A stretch of 64,000 nucleotides of DNA from Nocardioides albertanoniae (GTDB lineage Bacteria > Actinomycetota > Actinomycetes > Propionibacteriales > Nocardioidaceae): NCBI RefSeq assembly GCF_006716315.1, contig NZ_VFOV01000001.1:1683501-1747500 (forward strand). The letters are read 5' to 3'. Below the pieces are notes generated by a model that made no database searches, was not told the origin of the DNA, and saw only the letters and a program-made list of their open reading frames with translations. This document shows, piece by piece, positions 7,165 to 15,483 of the stretch; the stretch's first letter is position 1, and each line of letters opens with the position of its first letter. The position numbers were made by a program, and so were the translations under genes.

Positions 7165-8925
7165 ATGACCAACCTGAGCAACTCCAGCAATCAGCAGAAG
7201 CCGTCGGGGATGCCCTTCGAGCGCTACACCGCGTTCGTGCCCGTCGACGTGCCCGACCGCACCTGGCCGGCGCAGAAGATCACGAAGGCTCCGCGCTGGC
7301 TCTCGACCGACCTGCGTGACGGCAACCAGGCCCTGATCGACCCGATGACACCGGCCCGCAAGCTGCGGATGTTCGAGCTGCTCGTCGACATGGGCTACAA
7401 GGAGATCGAGGTCGGCTTCCCGAGCGCGAGCCAGACCGACTTCGACTTCGTGCGCAAGCTCGTCGAAGAGGATCGGATCCCCGACGACGTACAGATCTCG
7501 GTGCTGACCCAGGCACGCGAAGACCTCATCGCACGCACCGCGGAGTCGCTGGCCGGCGCCCCGCGCGCCTCGATCCACCTCTACAACGCCACCGCCGAGC
7601 TGTTCCGCCGGGTGGTCTTCCACGTCTCGCCTGCCGAGTGCATCGGCATCGCGGTGCGCGGCACCGAGATGGTGATGAAGTACGCCGAGGAGCACATGCC
7701 GGAGCTGATCGGCACCGAGAAGTTCGGCTACCAGTACAGCCCGGAGATCTTCACCCAGACCGACACCGACTACGCGCTGGAGATCTGCGAGCGGGTCTCC
7801 GACGTATGGCAGCCGGAGGCCGGTCGCGAGATCATCCTCAACCTGCCCGCCACGGTCGAGATGTCCACCCCCAACACCTACGCCGACCAGATCGAATACT
7901 TCGGTCGCGGCCTGACCCGTCGTGAGCACTCCGCCATCAGCCTGCACCCGCACAACGACCGCGGCACCGCGGTCGCGGCCACCGAGCTCGCCCTGATGGC
8001 CGGCGCCGACCGCGTCGAGGGCTGCCTGTTCGGACACGGTGAGCGCACCGGCAACGTCGACCTGGTCACCCTGGGCATGAACCTCTTCTCCCAGGGCATC
8101 GACCCGCAGATCGACTTCACCGTGGGCGGCGGCATCGACGAGATCCGCCGCACCGTCGAGTACGTCACCAACATCTCGGTGCACCCGCGCCACCCCTACG
8201 CCGGCGACCTCGTCTACACCGCCTTCTCCGGCTCCCACCAGGACGCCATCAAGAAGGGCCTCGAGGACCTCGACCGTCTGGCTGCCGAGCAGGGCAAGGA
8301 CGTCGGCGAGATCCCGTGGGAGGCGCCTTACCTGCCCATCGACCCCAAGGACGTCGGCCGCACCTACGAGGCCGTCATCCGGGTCAACAGCCAGTCGGGC
8401 AAGGGCGGCGTGTCCTACCTGCTCAAGACCGAGCACTCGCTCGACCTGCCGCGCCGCGCGCAGATCGAGTTCAGCCGGGCGATCCAGCAGCACACCGACA
8501 CCGAGGGCGGCGAGATCAGCGCCGACAACATCTGGTCGGCCTTCTCCGCGGAATACCTCGAGCGCGAGGAGCCCTACGCCCTGGAGAGCTGGTCGTCGGT
8601 CACCGACGCCGAGGGCGGCGACGAGCAGAGCGTCGACCTGCGGGTCCGTGGCGAGGTGCGCACCTACAAGGGTGTCGGCAACGGCCCGGTGGCAGCGTTC
8701 GTCGACGCGCTCAAGGACGCCGGCGCCGAGATCCGGGTGCTCGACTACGCCGAGCACGCGCTCTCTGCCGGCGGTGACGCCGCCGCGGCCGCCTACGTCG
8801 AGTGCGAGATCGCCGGCGAGATCGTGTGGGGCATCGGCATCCACGAGAACATCGTCACCGCATCGCTGCGGGCCGTGGTCTGCGCCGCCAACCGCGCGCA
8901 GGCGGTCACGATCCCGAGCGTCTGA
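7165..8925 (+). CDS. leuA: 2-isopropylmalate synthase
   Basis: 586 residues, the long actinobacterial type. It condenses acetyl-CoA with 2-ketoisovalerate, the first committed step of leucine synthesis. The HMGL-type catalytic barrel includes STDLRDGNQALIDPM near residues 46-60 and the metal-binding HPHNDRGTA near residue 265; the C-terminal regulatory domain, where leucine binds, ends in ITASLRA-type sequence. The start ATG follows GACGAGGATTCCGC. The gene stands alone and is preceded by a leucine leader peptide and hairpin, so expression probably falls when leucine is plentiful. A strong terminator follows. Confidence 0.97.
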   Translation: MTNLSNSSNQQKPSGMPFERYTAFVPVDVPDRTWPAQKITKAPRWLSTDLRDGNQALIDPMTPARKLRMFELLVDMGYKEIEVGFPSASQTDFDFVRKLVEEDRIPDDVQISVLTQAREDLIARTAESLAGAPRASIHLYNATAELFRRVVFHVSPAECIGIAVRGTEMVMKYAEEHMPELIGTEKFGYQYSPEIFTQTDTDYALEICERVSDVWQPEAGREIILNLPATVEMSTPNTYADQIEYFGRGLTRREHSAISLHPHNDRGTAVAATELALMAGADRVEGCLFGHGERTGNVDLVTLGMNLFSQGIDPQIDFTVGGGIDEIRRTVEYVTNISVHPRHPYAGDLVYTAFSGSHQDAIKKGLEDLDRLAAEQGKDVGEIPWEAPYLPIDPKDVGRTYEAVIRVNSQSGKGGVSYLLKTEHSLDLPRRAQIEFSRAIQQHTDTEGGEISADNIWSAFSAEYLEREEPYALESWSSVTDAEGGDEQSVDLRVRGEVRTYKGVGNGPVAAFVDALKDAGAEIRVLDYAEHALSAGGDAAAAAYVECEIAGEIVWGIGIHENIVTASLRAVVCAANRAQAVTIPSV

Positions 8926-8934
8926 GAAGCATCT

Positions 8935-8962
8935 CGTCGGGGCCCGTTCGCGGGCCCCGACG
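8935..8962. terminator. Bidirectional terminator between leuA and the voltage-sensor-like gene
   Basis: A perfect 12-bp stem (8935-8946 with 8951-8962) closes a TTCG tetraloop. On the plus strand it is followed by GGCTATTTTCC. It sits between the leuA stop and the stop of the convergent gene and can serve both. Confidence 0.85.
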
Positions 8963-8964
8963 GG

Positions 8965-9786
8965 CTATTTTCCGAACAGCTCGGCGTCCTTCTTGACCTC
9001 GTTGTAGGCGCTGGACCCGATGTTCTCCCGCAGCTCCTTGGCCGACTCGCGGATGGCGTCGGAGATGATCTCGTGCACGCGCGGGTCGGCCAGGCCCTCG
9101 TCGGCCAGGCGCAGCACCGTGTCGGCGACGAGCCGGACGATGTCGTCGTGGAACGGCAGATACTTCAGCTTGCCCACCGCCTGGTCCTGGCGGATGAGAT
9201 CGATGATGAGCGCGTCGATCTCGGAGCGGTTCTCCTCGATCGCCGAGGAGATGTGGCGGGTGTAGTTGCCGGTCTGCACCACGGCGATGACCTCGTCGAG
9301 CACGGCGACCGTGATCGGCTTGCGGATCGCGTTGACGATGGCGCCGGAGAACCTCCCCACCACGTACGCCGAGATGCGGTCGCCGAACGCGCGGTCTGCC
9401 GCGCGGGCCAGCCTCATCAGGATCAGCACGATCCGGAGCAGCCGCAGGCCGCGGAAGGCCGGGCTGGCGGCGACCCCGAGCGGGATCATGCCGAGCAGCT
9501 CGTACCAGTAGATCATCGGGAACTTCCAGCCGAGCCCCGAGCGGATCCAGCGGGCCACGAACTCGACCGCGAAGATGCCGCAGACGACGTAGTCGGCGAC
9601 GGCCACGCGGTCGTACCAGACCTGGGAGACGTCCCAGAACGAGACCCACACCACCGCTGCGACCGAGACGATCGCGAGCACCAGCATCAGCCAGTCGACG
9701 ATCGTGACCGGCGGCGTCGGCGCGGCGCCGGGGTTGCGGTCGTCGTGGCGCCGGTCGGCGCCTCGGTCGGTGGCTGCTGTGCTCAT
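8965..9786 (-). CDS. Voltage-sensor-like ion transport family membrane protein
   Basis: 273 residues. Four hydrophobic segments lie between about residues 25 and 130. The fourth carries spaced arginines (RGLRLLRIVLILMRLAR), the hallmark of an S4 voltage-sensor helix. No S5-pore-S6 unit and no potassium selectivity motif (TVGYG type) follows; instead there is a soluble, charged helical C-terminal half of about 140 residues. It may therefore be a sensor-only protein, a proton-conducting sensor or a scaffold. The ATG at 9786 follows TATCGT by exactly seven bases, pointing to a leaderless message. Convergent with leuA. Confidence 0.72.
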   Translation of the reverse strand: MSTAATDRGADRRHDDRNPGAAPTPPVTIVDWLMLVLAIVSVAAVVWVSFWDVSQVWYDRVAVADYVVCGIFAVEFVARWIRSGLGWKFPMIYWYELLGMIPLGVAASPAFRGLRLLRIVLILMRLARAADRAFGDRISAYVVGRFSGAIVNAIRKPITVAVLDEVIAVVQTGNYTRHISSAIEENRSEIDALIIDLIRQDQAVGKLKYLPFHDDIVRLVADTVLRLADEGLADPRVHEIISDAIRESAKELRENIGSSAYNEVKKDAELFGK

Positions 9787-9853
9787 GAGCGGCACGATAT
9801 GAGACGCATCGTGCGGAGCCCGTCAGCCACACGCGTCGTTGCCGTGATGTGGC

Positions 9854-10924
9854 TCAGCAACCGTCGGCGTACACATAGCAGCGCAGCCGTGGTTCGGCCG
9901 GCACCTGCGGTGCTCCGGCGATGTTGAGCACCGGGACCGGCACGGTCGCGACCTTGGGCGCGGCCTGCAGCAGGAGCAGCCGTGCGGTGTCGGGGTCGGT
10001 CGCGTCGAAGTAGGGCATCACAGGTTGCGTGCAGGTCGACCGGTCGACCCGAGCCGGCTCGGCGGGGCCACGGTGGTCGAGAGCGTCGGTGATCAGGGCG
10101 TACGCCACCGGGTCGGTGACGCCGACCAGGACGTGCTCGCTGGCCGCGGTGGGGCATACGTCCTGGATCGCGACGTTGGTGATGTCACCTTCGCCGGTGC
10201 GCAACGACGAGGACGATGCGGCTGCGGAGTGGTTGGGGGTGACCACTTCGTCGAGACGGGTGTAGACGACCGTGTAGGAGATCCCGGCAATGGTCTCGCT
10301 GCGGCTGTTCAGGGCGTCCATGAACGCGGCCTCGTCCCGCTGCTGCCAGACCGCGGGCGTGCACGTGGTGACCCCTTCGACGCACTCGGCGAGCGCTGTG
10401 GTGCCGTGGTTGGAGGGAGCGACCCCGATCACGTCGTCGATCATCGCGCGCGTGTCCGGCCAGAAGCGGAGCACCCACCGGATGCTCATCCCGCCCTGGC
10501 TGTGGCCGAGCACCGAGATGTCGCGGCCCGCCCGTCGATGAAGCGTGCGCACGGCGTAGGTCAGATGCTCGGCGGCGATCTGGATGTCGCCGAGGGTGTT
10601 GTGGGGCATGGTCACCCAGCACCAGGCGCGGCCCTGGGCGTTGAAGGCCTTGACGTAGGTGGCTCCGAAGTTCTCCTCCGGGGTCACGCTGGTGGCCGGG
10701 TTGAGCAGCACGGGCGTCGGACCCGTCGTCGGATCACCGTGGCAGGTCAGTGCGTCGCGAAGCTTCTCGCGTGGCACCGTCAGGGAAGGACCGGGACGGT
10801 CGAGCGGGGCGTAGACCTCATCGGTCGCCGCGCGGGCCGGTGAGGCCGGGGCGAGCGCGAGGAGGGCAAGGGCCAGTGCCGCGGCCAGGACGAGGACCAG
10901 CGGACGCCGGACGGTCGGATGCAT
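9854..10924 (-). CDS. Secreted lipase / alpha-beta hydrolase (CalB-like class)
   Basis: 356 residues. A long Ala/Leu-rich signal peptide ends near PASPARA (about residue 30). The nucleophile elbow GHSQGG is at about residues 140-145, followed by SIRWVLRFWPDTRAMIDDVIGVAPSNHGT spread over the next 30 residues, a pattern seen in secreted actinobacterial lipases related to Candida antarctica lipase B. Probable role: hydrolysis of extracellular lipid esters. Several cysteines in the mature part suggest disulfides. The ATG at 10924 is chosen because the signal peptide starts there; the open frame continues upstream antisense to recO without merit. It is divergent from recO. Confidence 0.82.
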   Translation of the reverse strand: MHPTVRRPLVLVLAAALALALLALAPASPARAATDEVYAPLDRPGPSLTVPREKLRDALTCHGDPTTGPTPVLLNPATSVTPEENFGATYVKAFNAQGRAWCWVTMPHNTLGDIQIAAEHLTYAVRTLHRRAGRDISVLGHSQGGMSIRWVLRFWPDTRAMIDDVIGVAPSNHGTTALAECVEGVTTCTPAVWQQRDEAAFMDALNSRSETIAGISYTVVYTRLDEVVTPNHSAAASSSSLRTGEGDITNVAIQDVCPTAASEHVLVGVTDPVAYALITDALDHRGPAEPARVDRSTCTQPVMPYFDATDPDTARLLLLQAAPKVATVPVPVLNIAGAPQVPAEPRLRCYVYADGC

Positions 10925-10984
10925 ATTCCGATAACGCCGAGGCGTGAGGCAGGTTATGTGGGCGGCTGAGGGCACAATGTCCCT

Positions 10985-11713
10985 GTGCCCCTCTACCGCG
11001 ACGAGGCGATCGTGCTTCGCACCCACAAGCTGGGAGAAGCCGACCGCATCATCACCATGCTCACCCGCGAGCACGGACGGGTGCGTGCCGTGGCGAAGGG
11101 CGTGCGGCGTACGAGCTCTCGGTGGGGGTCGCGGCTGGAGCCGTTCACCCACGTCGATCTCCAGTTCGCCGAGGGTCGCACGCTCGACACGATCACCCAG
11201 GCCGAGACGCTCACCCTGTTCCACAGCGGCATCGGTCTCGACTACGACCGCTACACCGCAGGCACGGCGATGCTCGAGACCGCCGACCGGCTGGTGCACG
11301 AGGAGCGCGAGCCCTCGCCGCAGCAGTATCTGCTGCTCGTCGGCGGGCTGCGGGTGCTCGCCCAGGGCGACCGGCTGCCGCGCCACGTGCTCGACTCCTA
11401 TCTGCTGCGCTCGCTGGCCGTGGCCGGCTATGCGCCCAGCTTCGAGGCGTGCGCGCGATGTGGGCTGGAGGGCCCGCACCGATGGTTCAACGTGTCGATG
11501 GGTGGTGCGCTGTGCACGACCTGCCGGGTGCCGGGTTCGGCGACGCCGTCGCAGGAGACGCTCGCCCACCTCGGCGCGCTGCTCGCGGGCGACTGGGATA
11601 GCGTCGCTCGCGCCGAGGAGCGCACCAGCAGACAGGCGAGCGGGCTCGTCGCCGCCTATCTCTCCTGGCACCTGGACCGCAGTCTGCGGTCGCTCGAATA
11701 CGTCGAGAGCTGA
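10985..11713 (+). CDS. recO: DNA repair protein RecO
   Basis: 242 residues. The N-terminal OB fold begins MPLYRDEAIVLRTHKLGEAD, and the helical C-terminal part contains two cysteine pairs, CARC and CTTC (about residues 158-182), that would hold zinc. RecO loads RecA on single-stranded DNA with RecR in gap repair. The GTG start lies six bases after CACAAT with no ribosome site, so the message is probably leaderless. The following gene starts eight bases after its stop, which suggests an operon recO-yibE/F-uppS. Confidence 0.95.
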   Translation: MPLYRDEAIVLRTHKLGEADRIITMLTREHGRVRAVAKGVRRTSSRWGSRLEPFTHVDLQFAEGRTLDTITQAETLTLFHSGIGLDYDRYTAGTAMLETADRLVHEEREPSPQQYLLLVGGLRVLAQGDRLPRHVLDSYLLRSLAVAGYAPSFEACARCGLEGPHRWFNVSMGGALCTTCRVPGSATPSQETLAHLGALLAGDWDSVARAEERTSRQASGLVAAYLSWHLDRSLRSLEYVES

Positions 11714-11720
11714 GGAGACG

Positions 11721-13208
11721 ATGGCCCACTCCCACGGCCACTCGCACGGCCACTCGCACGGCCACGGTCATGCGCACGGTGGAGACGACGTCGAGGTGGA
11801 GGTCGACGCGCTGCCCCGGATGGTCCTGACCGTCTCGCTGGTGCTCGTCGCCGTGATCACGCTGGCCGGGGTGGCCGCCTGGTGGCCCGACCGAGCCGCG
11901 GTCGACCAGCTGCAGGGCTCGCAGGAGTTCATCGCCAAGGGGGTCGTCTTCGAGACCGCCGAGGTGACCTCCGTCTCCGCGCCCTGCGCCGCCGAGGGCA
12001 AGCCCAAGGGCTGCGACACCGCCACCGCCAAGCTCGCCAGCGGACCCGACACCGGCACCGAGGTCTCGGTCGAGGTCTCGACCCCGATGGCCCGCTCCGG
12101 CCTGGAGGCCGGCGACAAGGTGGAGCTCTCGCGCATCGAGAAGCAGGGGGAGGCGACGTACGCCTTCTTCGACGTCGAGCGCGGCCCCCCGCTCGCGCTC
12201 CTGGTCGGTCTGTTCGTGATCGCGGTCGTCGCCGTCGCCCGGCTGCGGGGGCTGATGGCGGTGCTCGGGCTGGGCTTCGCCGGGGCCGTGGTGTGGCTGT
12301 TCCTGCTGCCCGCGCTGCTCTCGGGCGAGCCCGCGGCATGGGTCGCGCTGGTCTCCTCGGTGCTGATCCTCTACGTCGTGCTCTACACGACCCACGGGCT
12401 CTCGGTGCGCACCTCGGTGGCGCTCGCGGGCACGCTCGCCGGTGTCGCGGTGACCGCGTTGATCGGCACCGTCGCCATCGGTGCGAGCCGGCTCAGCGGC
12501 CTAGGCTCCGAGAGCGGCCAGACGCTGTCGTCGCTCGACGACGGGCTCGACCTGCAGAGCCTCCTGGTCGCGGCGGTGATCATCGCCGGCCTCGGCGCTC
12601 TCAACGACGTCACCATCACCCAGGCGTCGGCGGTGTGGGAGCTGCGCGCCGCCGGGCCGGACTCGTCGCGCTGGGACATCTTCCGCGGAGCGATGCGGAT
12701 CGGTCGCGACCACGTAGCCTCGACCATCTACACGATCGTGTTCGCCTACGTCGGCTCGGCGCTGACCCTGCTGCTGGTGATCCAGCTCTACGACCGCACC
12801 TTCCTCTCCCTGCTCACGACCGAGCAGATGGCCGGCGAGATCGTGGCCACGATGGCCGCCGGCATCGGGGTGGTGCTGGCGATGCCGATCACGACCGTGA
12901 TCGGCGCGCTGACGCTGCCGGGTCCGGCGCCGCGACCCGAGGAGATGGAGTACGACCGGGCGCGGCGTCCGATGGTGCCTCCGCCGCGGGCCTATCCGGG
13001 CCAGCAGCCGCCCGCTGGCTATCGCCCGACTAGGGTTGGGCCTCGTGAACAACCCGGTCCGTATCCCGAGCCCCCACCCGTCCGGGGCTACCCCGCCCCC
13101 GGTCCCCAAGGACCTCGTCCCGGAGCACGTGGCGATCATCATGGACGGCAACGGCCGATGGGCCAAGGACCGTGGCCTCCCCCGGACCAAGGGCCACGAG
13201 GCCGGTGA
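11721..13208 (+). CDS. YibE/F-like multi-pass membrane protein with His-rich N-terminus
   Basis: 495 residues. The N-terminus is a histidine repeat (HSHGHSHGHSHGHGHAHGG). Then come one membrane helix, an extracytoplasmic domain of about 90 residues, and six or seven further helices, the layout of the YibE/F family, whose function is unknown. The final 90 residues are Pro/Arg/Gly-rich. The histidine stretch suggests metal contact, but this is inference. The ATG has GAGGAGACG just upstream. Odd feature: the frame stays open for 164 bases into uppS, so the proline-rich tail is encoded by DNA that also encodes the UppS N-terminus. Confidence 0.8.
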   Translation: MAHSHGHSHGHSHGHGHAHGGDDVEVEVDALPRMVLTVSLVLVAVITLAGVAAWWPDRAAVDQLQGSQEFIAKGVVFETAEVTSVSAPCAAEGKPKGCDTATAKLASGPDTGTEVSVEVSTPMARSGLEAGDKVELSRIEKQGEATYAFFDVERGPPLALLVGLFVIAVVAVARLRGLMAVLGLGFAGAVVWLFLLPALLSGEPAAWVALVSSVLILYVVLYTTHGLSVRTSVALAGTLAGVAVTALIGTVAIGASRLSGLGSESGQTLSSLDDGLDLQSLLVAAVIIAGLGALNDVTITQASAVWELRAAGPDSSRWDIFRGAMRIGRDHVASTIYTIVFAYVGSALTLLLVIQLYDRTFLSLLTTEQMAGEIVATMAAGIGVVLAMPITTVIGALTLPGPAPRPEEMEYDRARRPMVPPPRAYPGQQPPAGYRPTRVGPREQPGPYPEPPPVRGYPAPGPQGPRPGARGDHHGRQRPMGQGPWPPPDQGPRGR

Positions 13209-13830
13209 GTCCTCGCTCTTCGACGTCGTCGAAGGAGCCATCGAGATCGGCGTGAAGGCCATCTCGGCCTACGCGTTCTCCACCGAGAACTGGTCACGCT
13301 CGCCCGACGAGGTGAAGTTCCTGATGGGCTTCAACCGCGACGTCATCCGCCGCCGCCGCGACGAGATGAACGAGCTCGGCGTCCGGGTGCGGTGGGCCGG
13401 ACGTACGCCACGGCTGTGGAAGTCGGTCATCAACGAGCTCAAGGTCGCCGAGGAGCTCACCCGCGACAACAGCGTGTGCACCCTGACGATGTGCGTCAAC
13501 TACGGCGGCCGCGCCGAGCTCGCCGACGCGATGCGGGCGATGGGTGAGGACGTACGTTCCGGTCGCCTCAACCCGGCCAAGATCACCGAGAAGACGATCG
13601 AGAAGTATCTCTACGTGCCCGAGCTCGCCAACGCCGACCTCATCTGGCGCACCTCCGGCGAGCAGCGCCTGTCCAACTACATGCTCTGGCAGGCCGCCTA
13701 CTCCGAGTTCGTCTTCACCGACGTGCTCTGGCCCGACGTCGACCGCCGCCACCTCTGGCACGCCATCGAGACGTACGCGAGCAGGGACAGAAGGTACGGC
13801 GGCGCCCTCCCCAACCCGGTCTCACCCTAA
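13045..13830 (+). CDS. uppS: Isoprenyl (undecaprenyl/decaprenyl-type) diphosphate synthase
   Basis: 261 residues. A cis-prenyltransferase with the P-loop-like IIMDGNGRWA near residue 33 and the C-terminal IWRTSGEQRLSNYMLWQ motif spread over about residues 195-211. It makes the lipid carrier for cell wall synthesis. In actinobacteria two such enzymes often exist, so the chain length is uncertain. The GTG at 13045 follows TAGGGT (13031-13036) by eight bases and lacks a ribosome site, suggesting its own leaderless promoter inside the preceding gene. A TTG three codons upstream is the alternative. Confidence 0.93.
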   Translation: MNNPVRIPSPHPSGATPPPVPKDLVPEHVAIIMDGNGRWAKDRGLPRTKGHEAGESSLFDVVEGAIEIGVKAISAYAFSTENWSRSPDEVKFLMGFNRDVIRRRRDEMNELGVRVRWAGRTPRLWKSVINELKVAEELTRDNSVCTLTMCVNYGGRAELADAMRAMGEDVRSGRLNPAKITEKTIEKYLYVPELANADLIWRTSGEQRLSNYMLWQAAYSEFVFTDVLWPDVDRRHLWHAIETYASRDRRYGGALPNPVSP

Positions 13831-13842
13831 CCCCTCCCCGCC

Positions 13843-14055
13843 GAGAGGTCACCCCTGCAGGTCGAGAGGTCACTCCTGCGGGTTGAGAGGTCAGTTCTGC
13901 AGGTCGAGTGGGCATCTCGATGCCCACTCGACCTGCAGACGTGACGCTTCGACCTGCAGACGTGACGCTTCGACCTGCAGACGTGACGCTTCGACCTGCA
14001 GACGTGACGCTTCGACCTGCAGACGTGACGCTTCGGCCTGCAGACGTGACCTCTC
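13843..14055. repeat. Palindromic tandem repeat array (21-bp units, inverted about a central hairpin)
   Basis: Three 21-base units in one direction (13843-13863, 13864-13884, 13885-13905; form GAGAGGTCA-n3-CTGCAGGTC) are followed by a central hairpin (GAGTGGGCAT, loop CTCG, ATGCCCACTC, 13906-13929) and six units in the opposite direction (13930-13950 and onward to 14055). Units R1-R5 are identical (GACCTGCAGACGTGACGCTTC except that 21 bases is the unit; see positions), and R6 ends like the left units. The array fills the gap between the convergent uppS and zur genes and could fold into one very long hairpin. Possible terminator or expanded repetitive extragenic element. Confidence 0.9.
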
Positions 14056-14060
14056 GGCTG

Positions 14061-14477
14061 TCAGCGGCAGTCGGTGCAGGTGCCGAAGATCTCGAGGGTG
14101 TGGGAGACGTCGGTGAAACCGTTGTCGTCGGCCATGGCCTTGGTCCAGCGTTCGACGGCGGGGCCTTCGACCTCGACGGTGCGACCGCAGTCGCGGCAGA
14201 CGAGGTGATGGTGGTGGGTGTCGGAGCAGCGGCGATAGATCGTCTCGCCGTCCTCCGAGCGCATGGCGTCGACGGCGCCCGACTCGGCGAGCGCGGTGAG
14301 GGTGCGGTAGACGGTGGCCAGGCCGACGGCACCGTCGAGACGGGAGTGGATCTCCTGGGCCGAGTGGAAGCCGTCGTACGTGCTCAGCGCCTCGGCCACC
14401 GCGAGCCGCTGCTTGGTGGGGCGCAGGCTGGCGTCGGAGGCCAGCTGGGCGGTGGTCGCGGGGTCAGTGTTCGTCAT
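14061..14477 (-). CDS. zur: Fur-family zinc uptake regulator (Zur-like)
   Basis: 138 residues. The winged-helix N-terminus (RPTKQRLAVAEALSTYDGF, then LATVYRTLTALAESGAVD as the recognition helix) is followed by the metal-binding dimerisation domain with HHHHLVCRDC and the C-terminal CTDC, the four-cysteine structural zinc site. Zur represses zinc import when zinc is ample. It is the last gene of the znuA-znuC-znuB-zur operon and its start overlaps the znuB end by 14 bases, so it probably regulates the operon, through the boxes at 17260-17296, and thereby itself. Confidence 0.9.
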   Translation of the reverse strand: MTNTDPATTAQLASDASLRPTKQRLAVAEALSTYDGFHSAQEIHSRLDGAVGLATVYRTLTALAESGAVDAMRSEDGETIYRRCSDTHHHHLVCRDCGRTVEVEGPAVERWTKAMADDNGFTDVSHTLEIFGTCTDCR

Positions 14478-15483
14478 AGTGCTCCTCCTCCGCGCCGACG
14501 TGTGCCGCGTGGCGGTGGCCGTCGTGGATGTAGTCGACGTGGTCTCCGTGCTCGACCGCGACATGTCCGCACTTCTCACCGTGCTGGTGCGGGTGCTCCT
14601 CGTCGACCGGCTGCTCGGGCGGCTCGGTCTCGGGGAAGGGCGCCACGAGGGCGCGCCGCCTGCGCAGCCAGGCTCCGATCGGCCAGACCAGGAAGAAGCC
14701 GGCCAGCGCGACCAGCACGATGCTGGGTCCGGGCTGCACGTTGGCGCCCGTACGCGAGAGTGCGGCCGCCAGGACCAGGCCACCGACGGAGGCGAGCAGC
14801 CCGGCGCCCATCGCGCCCAGCAGCGTCATCCGGAACGACCGGGTCAGCTGCTGCACGATCGCCACCGGCACGACCATGAGCGCCGAGACGAGCAGCAGCC
14901 CCACCGTACGCATCGCGATCACGACGCTCAGCGCGGCGAGCACAGCGACCAGGATCGAGTAGAACCGCACCGGCAGCCCGGCGACCTTCGCGTAGTCGGG
15001 GTCCTGGGAGACCGCGAACAGCTGTGGCGAGAGCCCGACGCAGAGGACGATGAGCACGACAGAGAGCGCCATCGTCACGAGCAGGTCGTCGACCGAGATC
15101 GTCAGGATCGAGCCGAAGAGGAACTCCTGCAACCGGGAGGCGCCGGTGCCGGCGAGCCCGGTGACGAAGACGCCGCCGGCGAGCCCGCCGTAGAACAGCA
15201 TCGCCAGCGCGACATCACCTTCGGCGTGACCGCGCTCGCGAACGATCTCGATCACCACGGCTCCGGCGATCGCCACGACCACCGCGGTCCAGGTGGGGGA
15301 GGTCTGGGTCCACAGTCCGATCGCGACGCCGGTGACGGCGACGTGGCCGATGCCGTCGCCCATCAGGGCCAGCCGTCGCTGGACGATGTAGGTGCCGACC
15401 GCGGGTGCCGCGACCCCGACGAGGAACGCCGCGATCAGGGCGCGTTGCATGAACGGCACCGAGAAGAGCTCGAAGAGTGTCAT
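14464..15483 (-). CDS. znuB: Zinc ABC transporter permease
   Basis: 339 residues with eight or nine hydrophobic segments of the ABC-3 (manganese/zinc type) permease family, including the conserved QRRLALMGDGIGHVAVTGVA region near residue 40. It forms the membrane channel with ZnuC and takes zinc from ZnuA. The last 55 residues are a hydrophilic His-rich tail (HPHQHGEKCGH, HDGHRHAAHVG) not usual for the core family, which could collect zinc on the cytoplasmic side. The ATG overlaps the znuC stop (ATGA). Confidence 0.9.
   Translation of the reverse strand: MTLFELFSVPFMQRALIAAFLVGVAAPAVGTYIVQRRLALMGDGIGHVAVTGVAIGLWTQTSPTWTAVVVAIAGAVVIEIVRERGHAEGDVALAMLFYGGLAGGVFVTGLAGTGASRLQEFLFGSILTISVDDLLVTMALSVVLIVLCVGLSPQLFAVSQDPDYAKVAGLPVRFYSILVAVLAALSVVIAMRTVGLLLVSALMVVPVAIVQQLTRSFRMTLLGAMGAGLLASVGGLVLAAALSRTGANVQPGPSIVLVALAGFFLVWPIGAWLRRRRALVAPFPETEPPEQPVDEEHPHQHGEKCGHVAVEHGDHVDYIHDGHRHAAHVGAEEEHYDEH

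Noticed and set aside
7072..8844. A 590-codon open frame on the minus strand opposite leuA
   Set aside because: It mirrors leuA codon positions, has no domain or start signal, and is the usual antisense artefact of GC-rich genes.
10925..11671. N-terminal extension of the lipase through recO on the opposite strand
   Set aside because: The signal peptide begins at 10924 and the upstream frame is antisense to recO without any motif.
13930..14055. Possible CRISPR array
   Set aside because: Units are 21 bp and directly abut with no unique spacers, and no cas genes are present.
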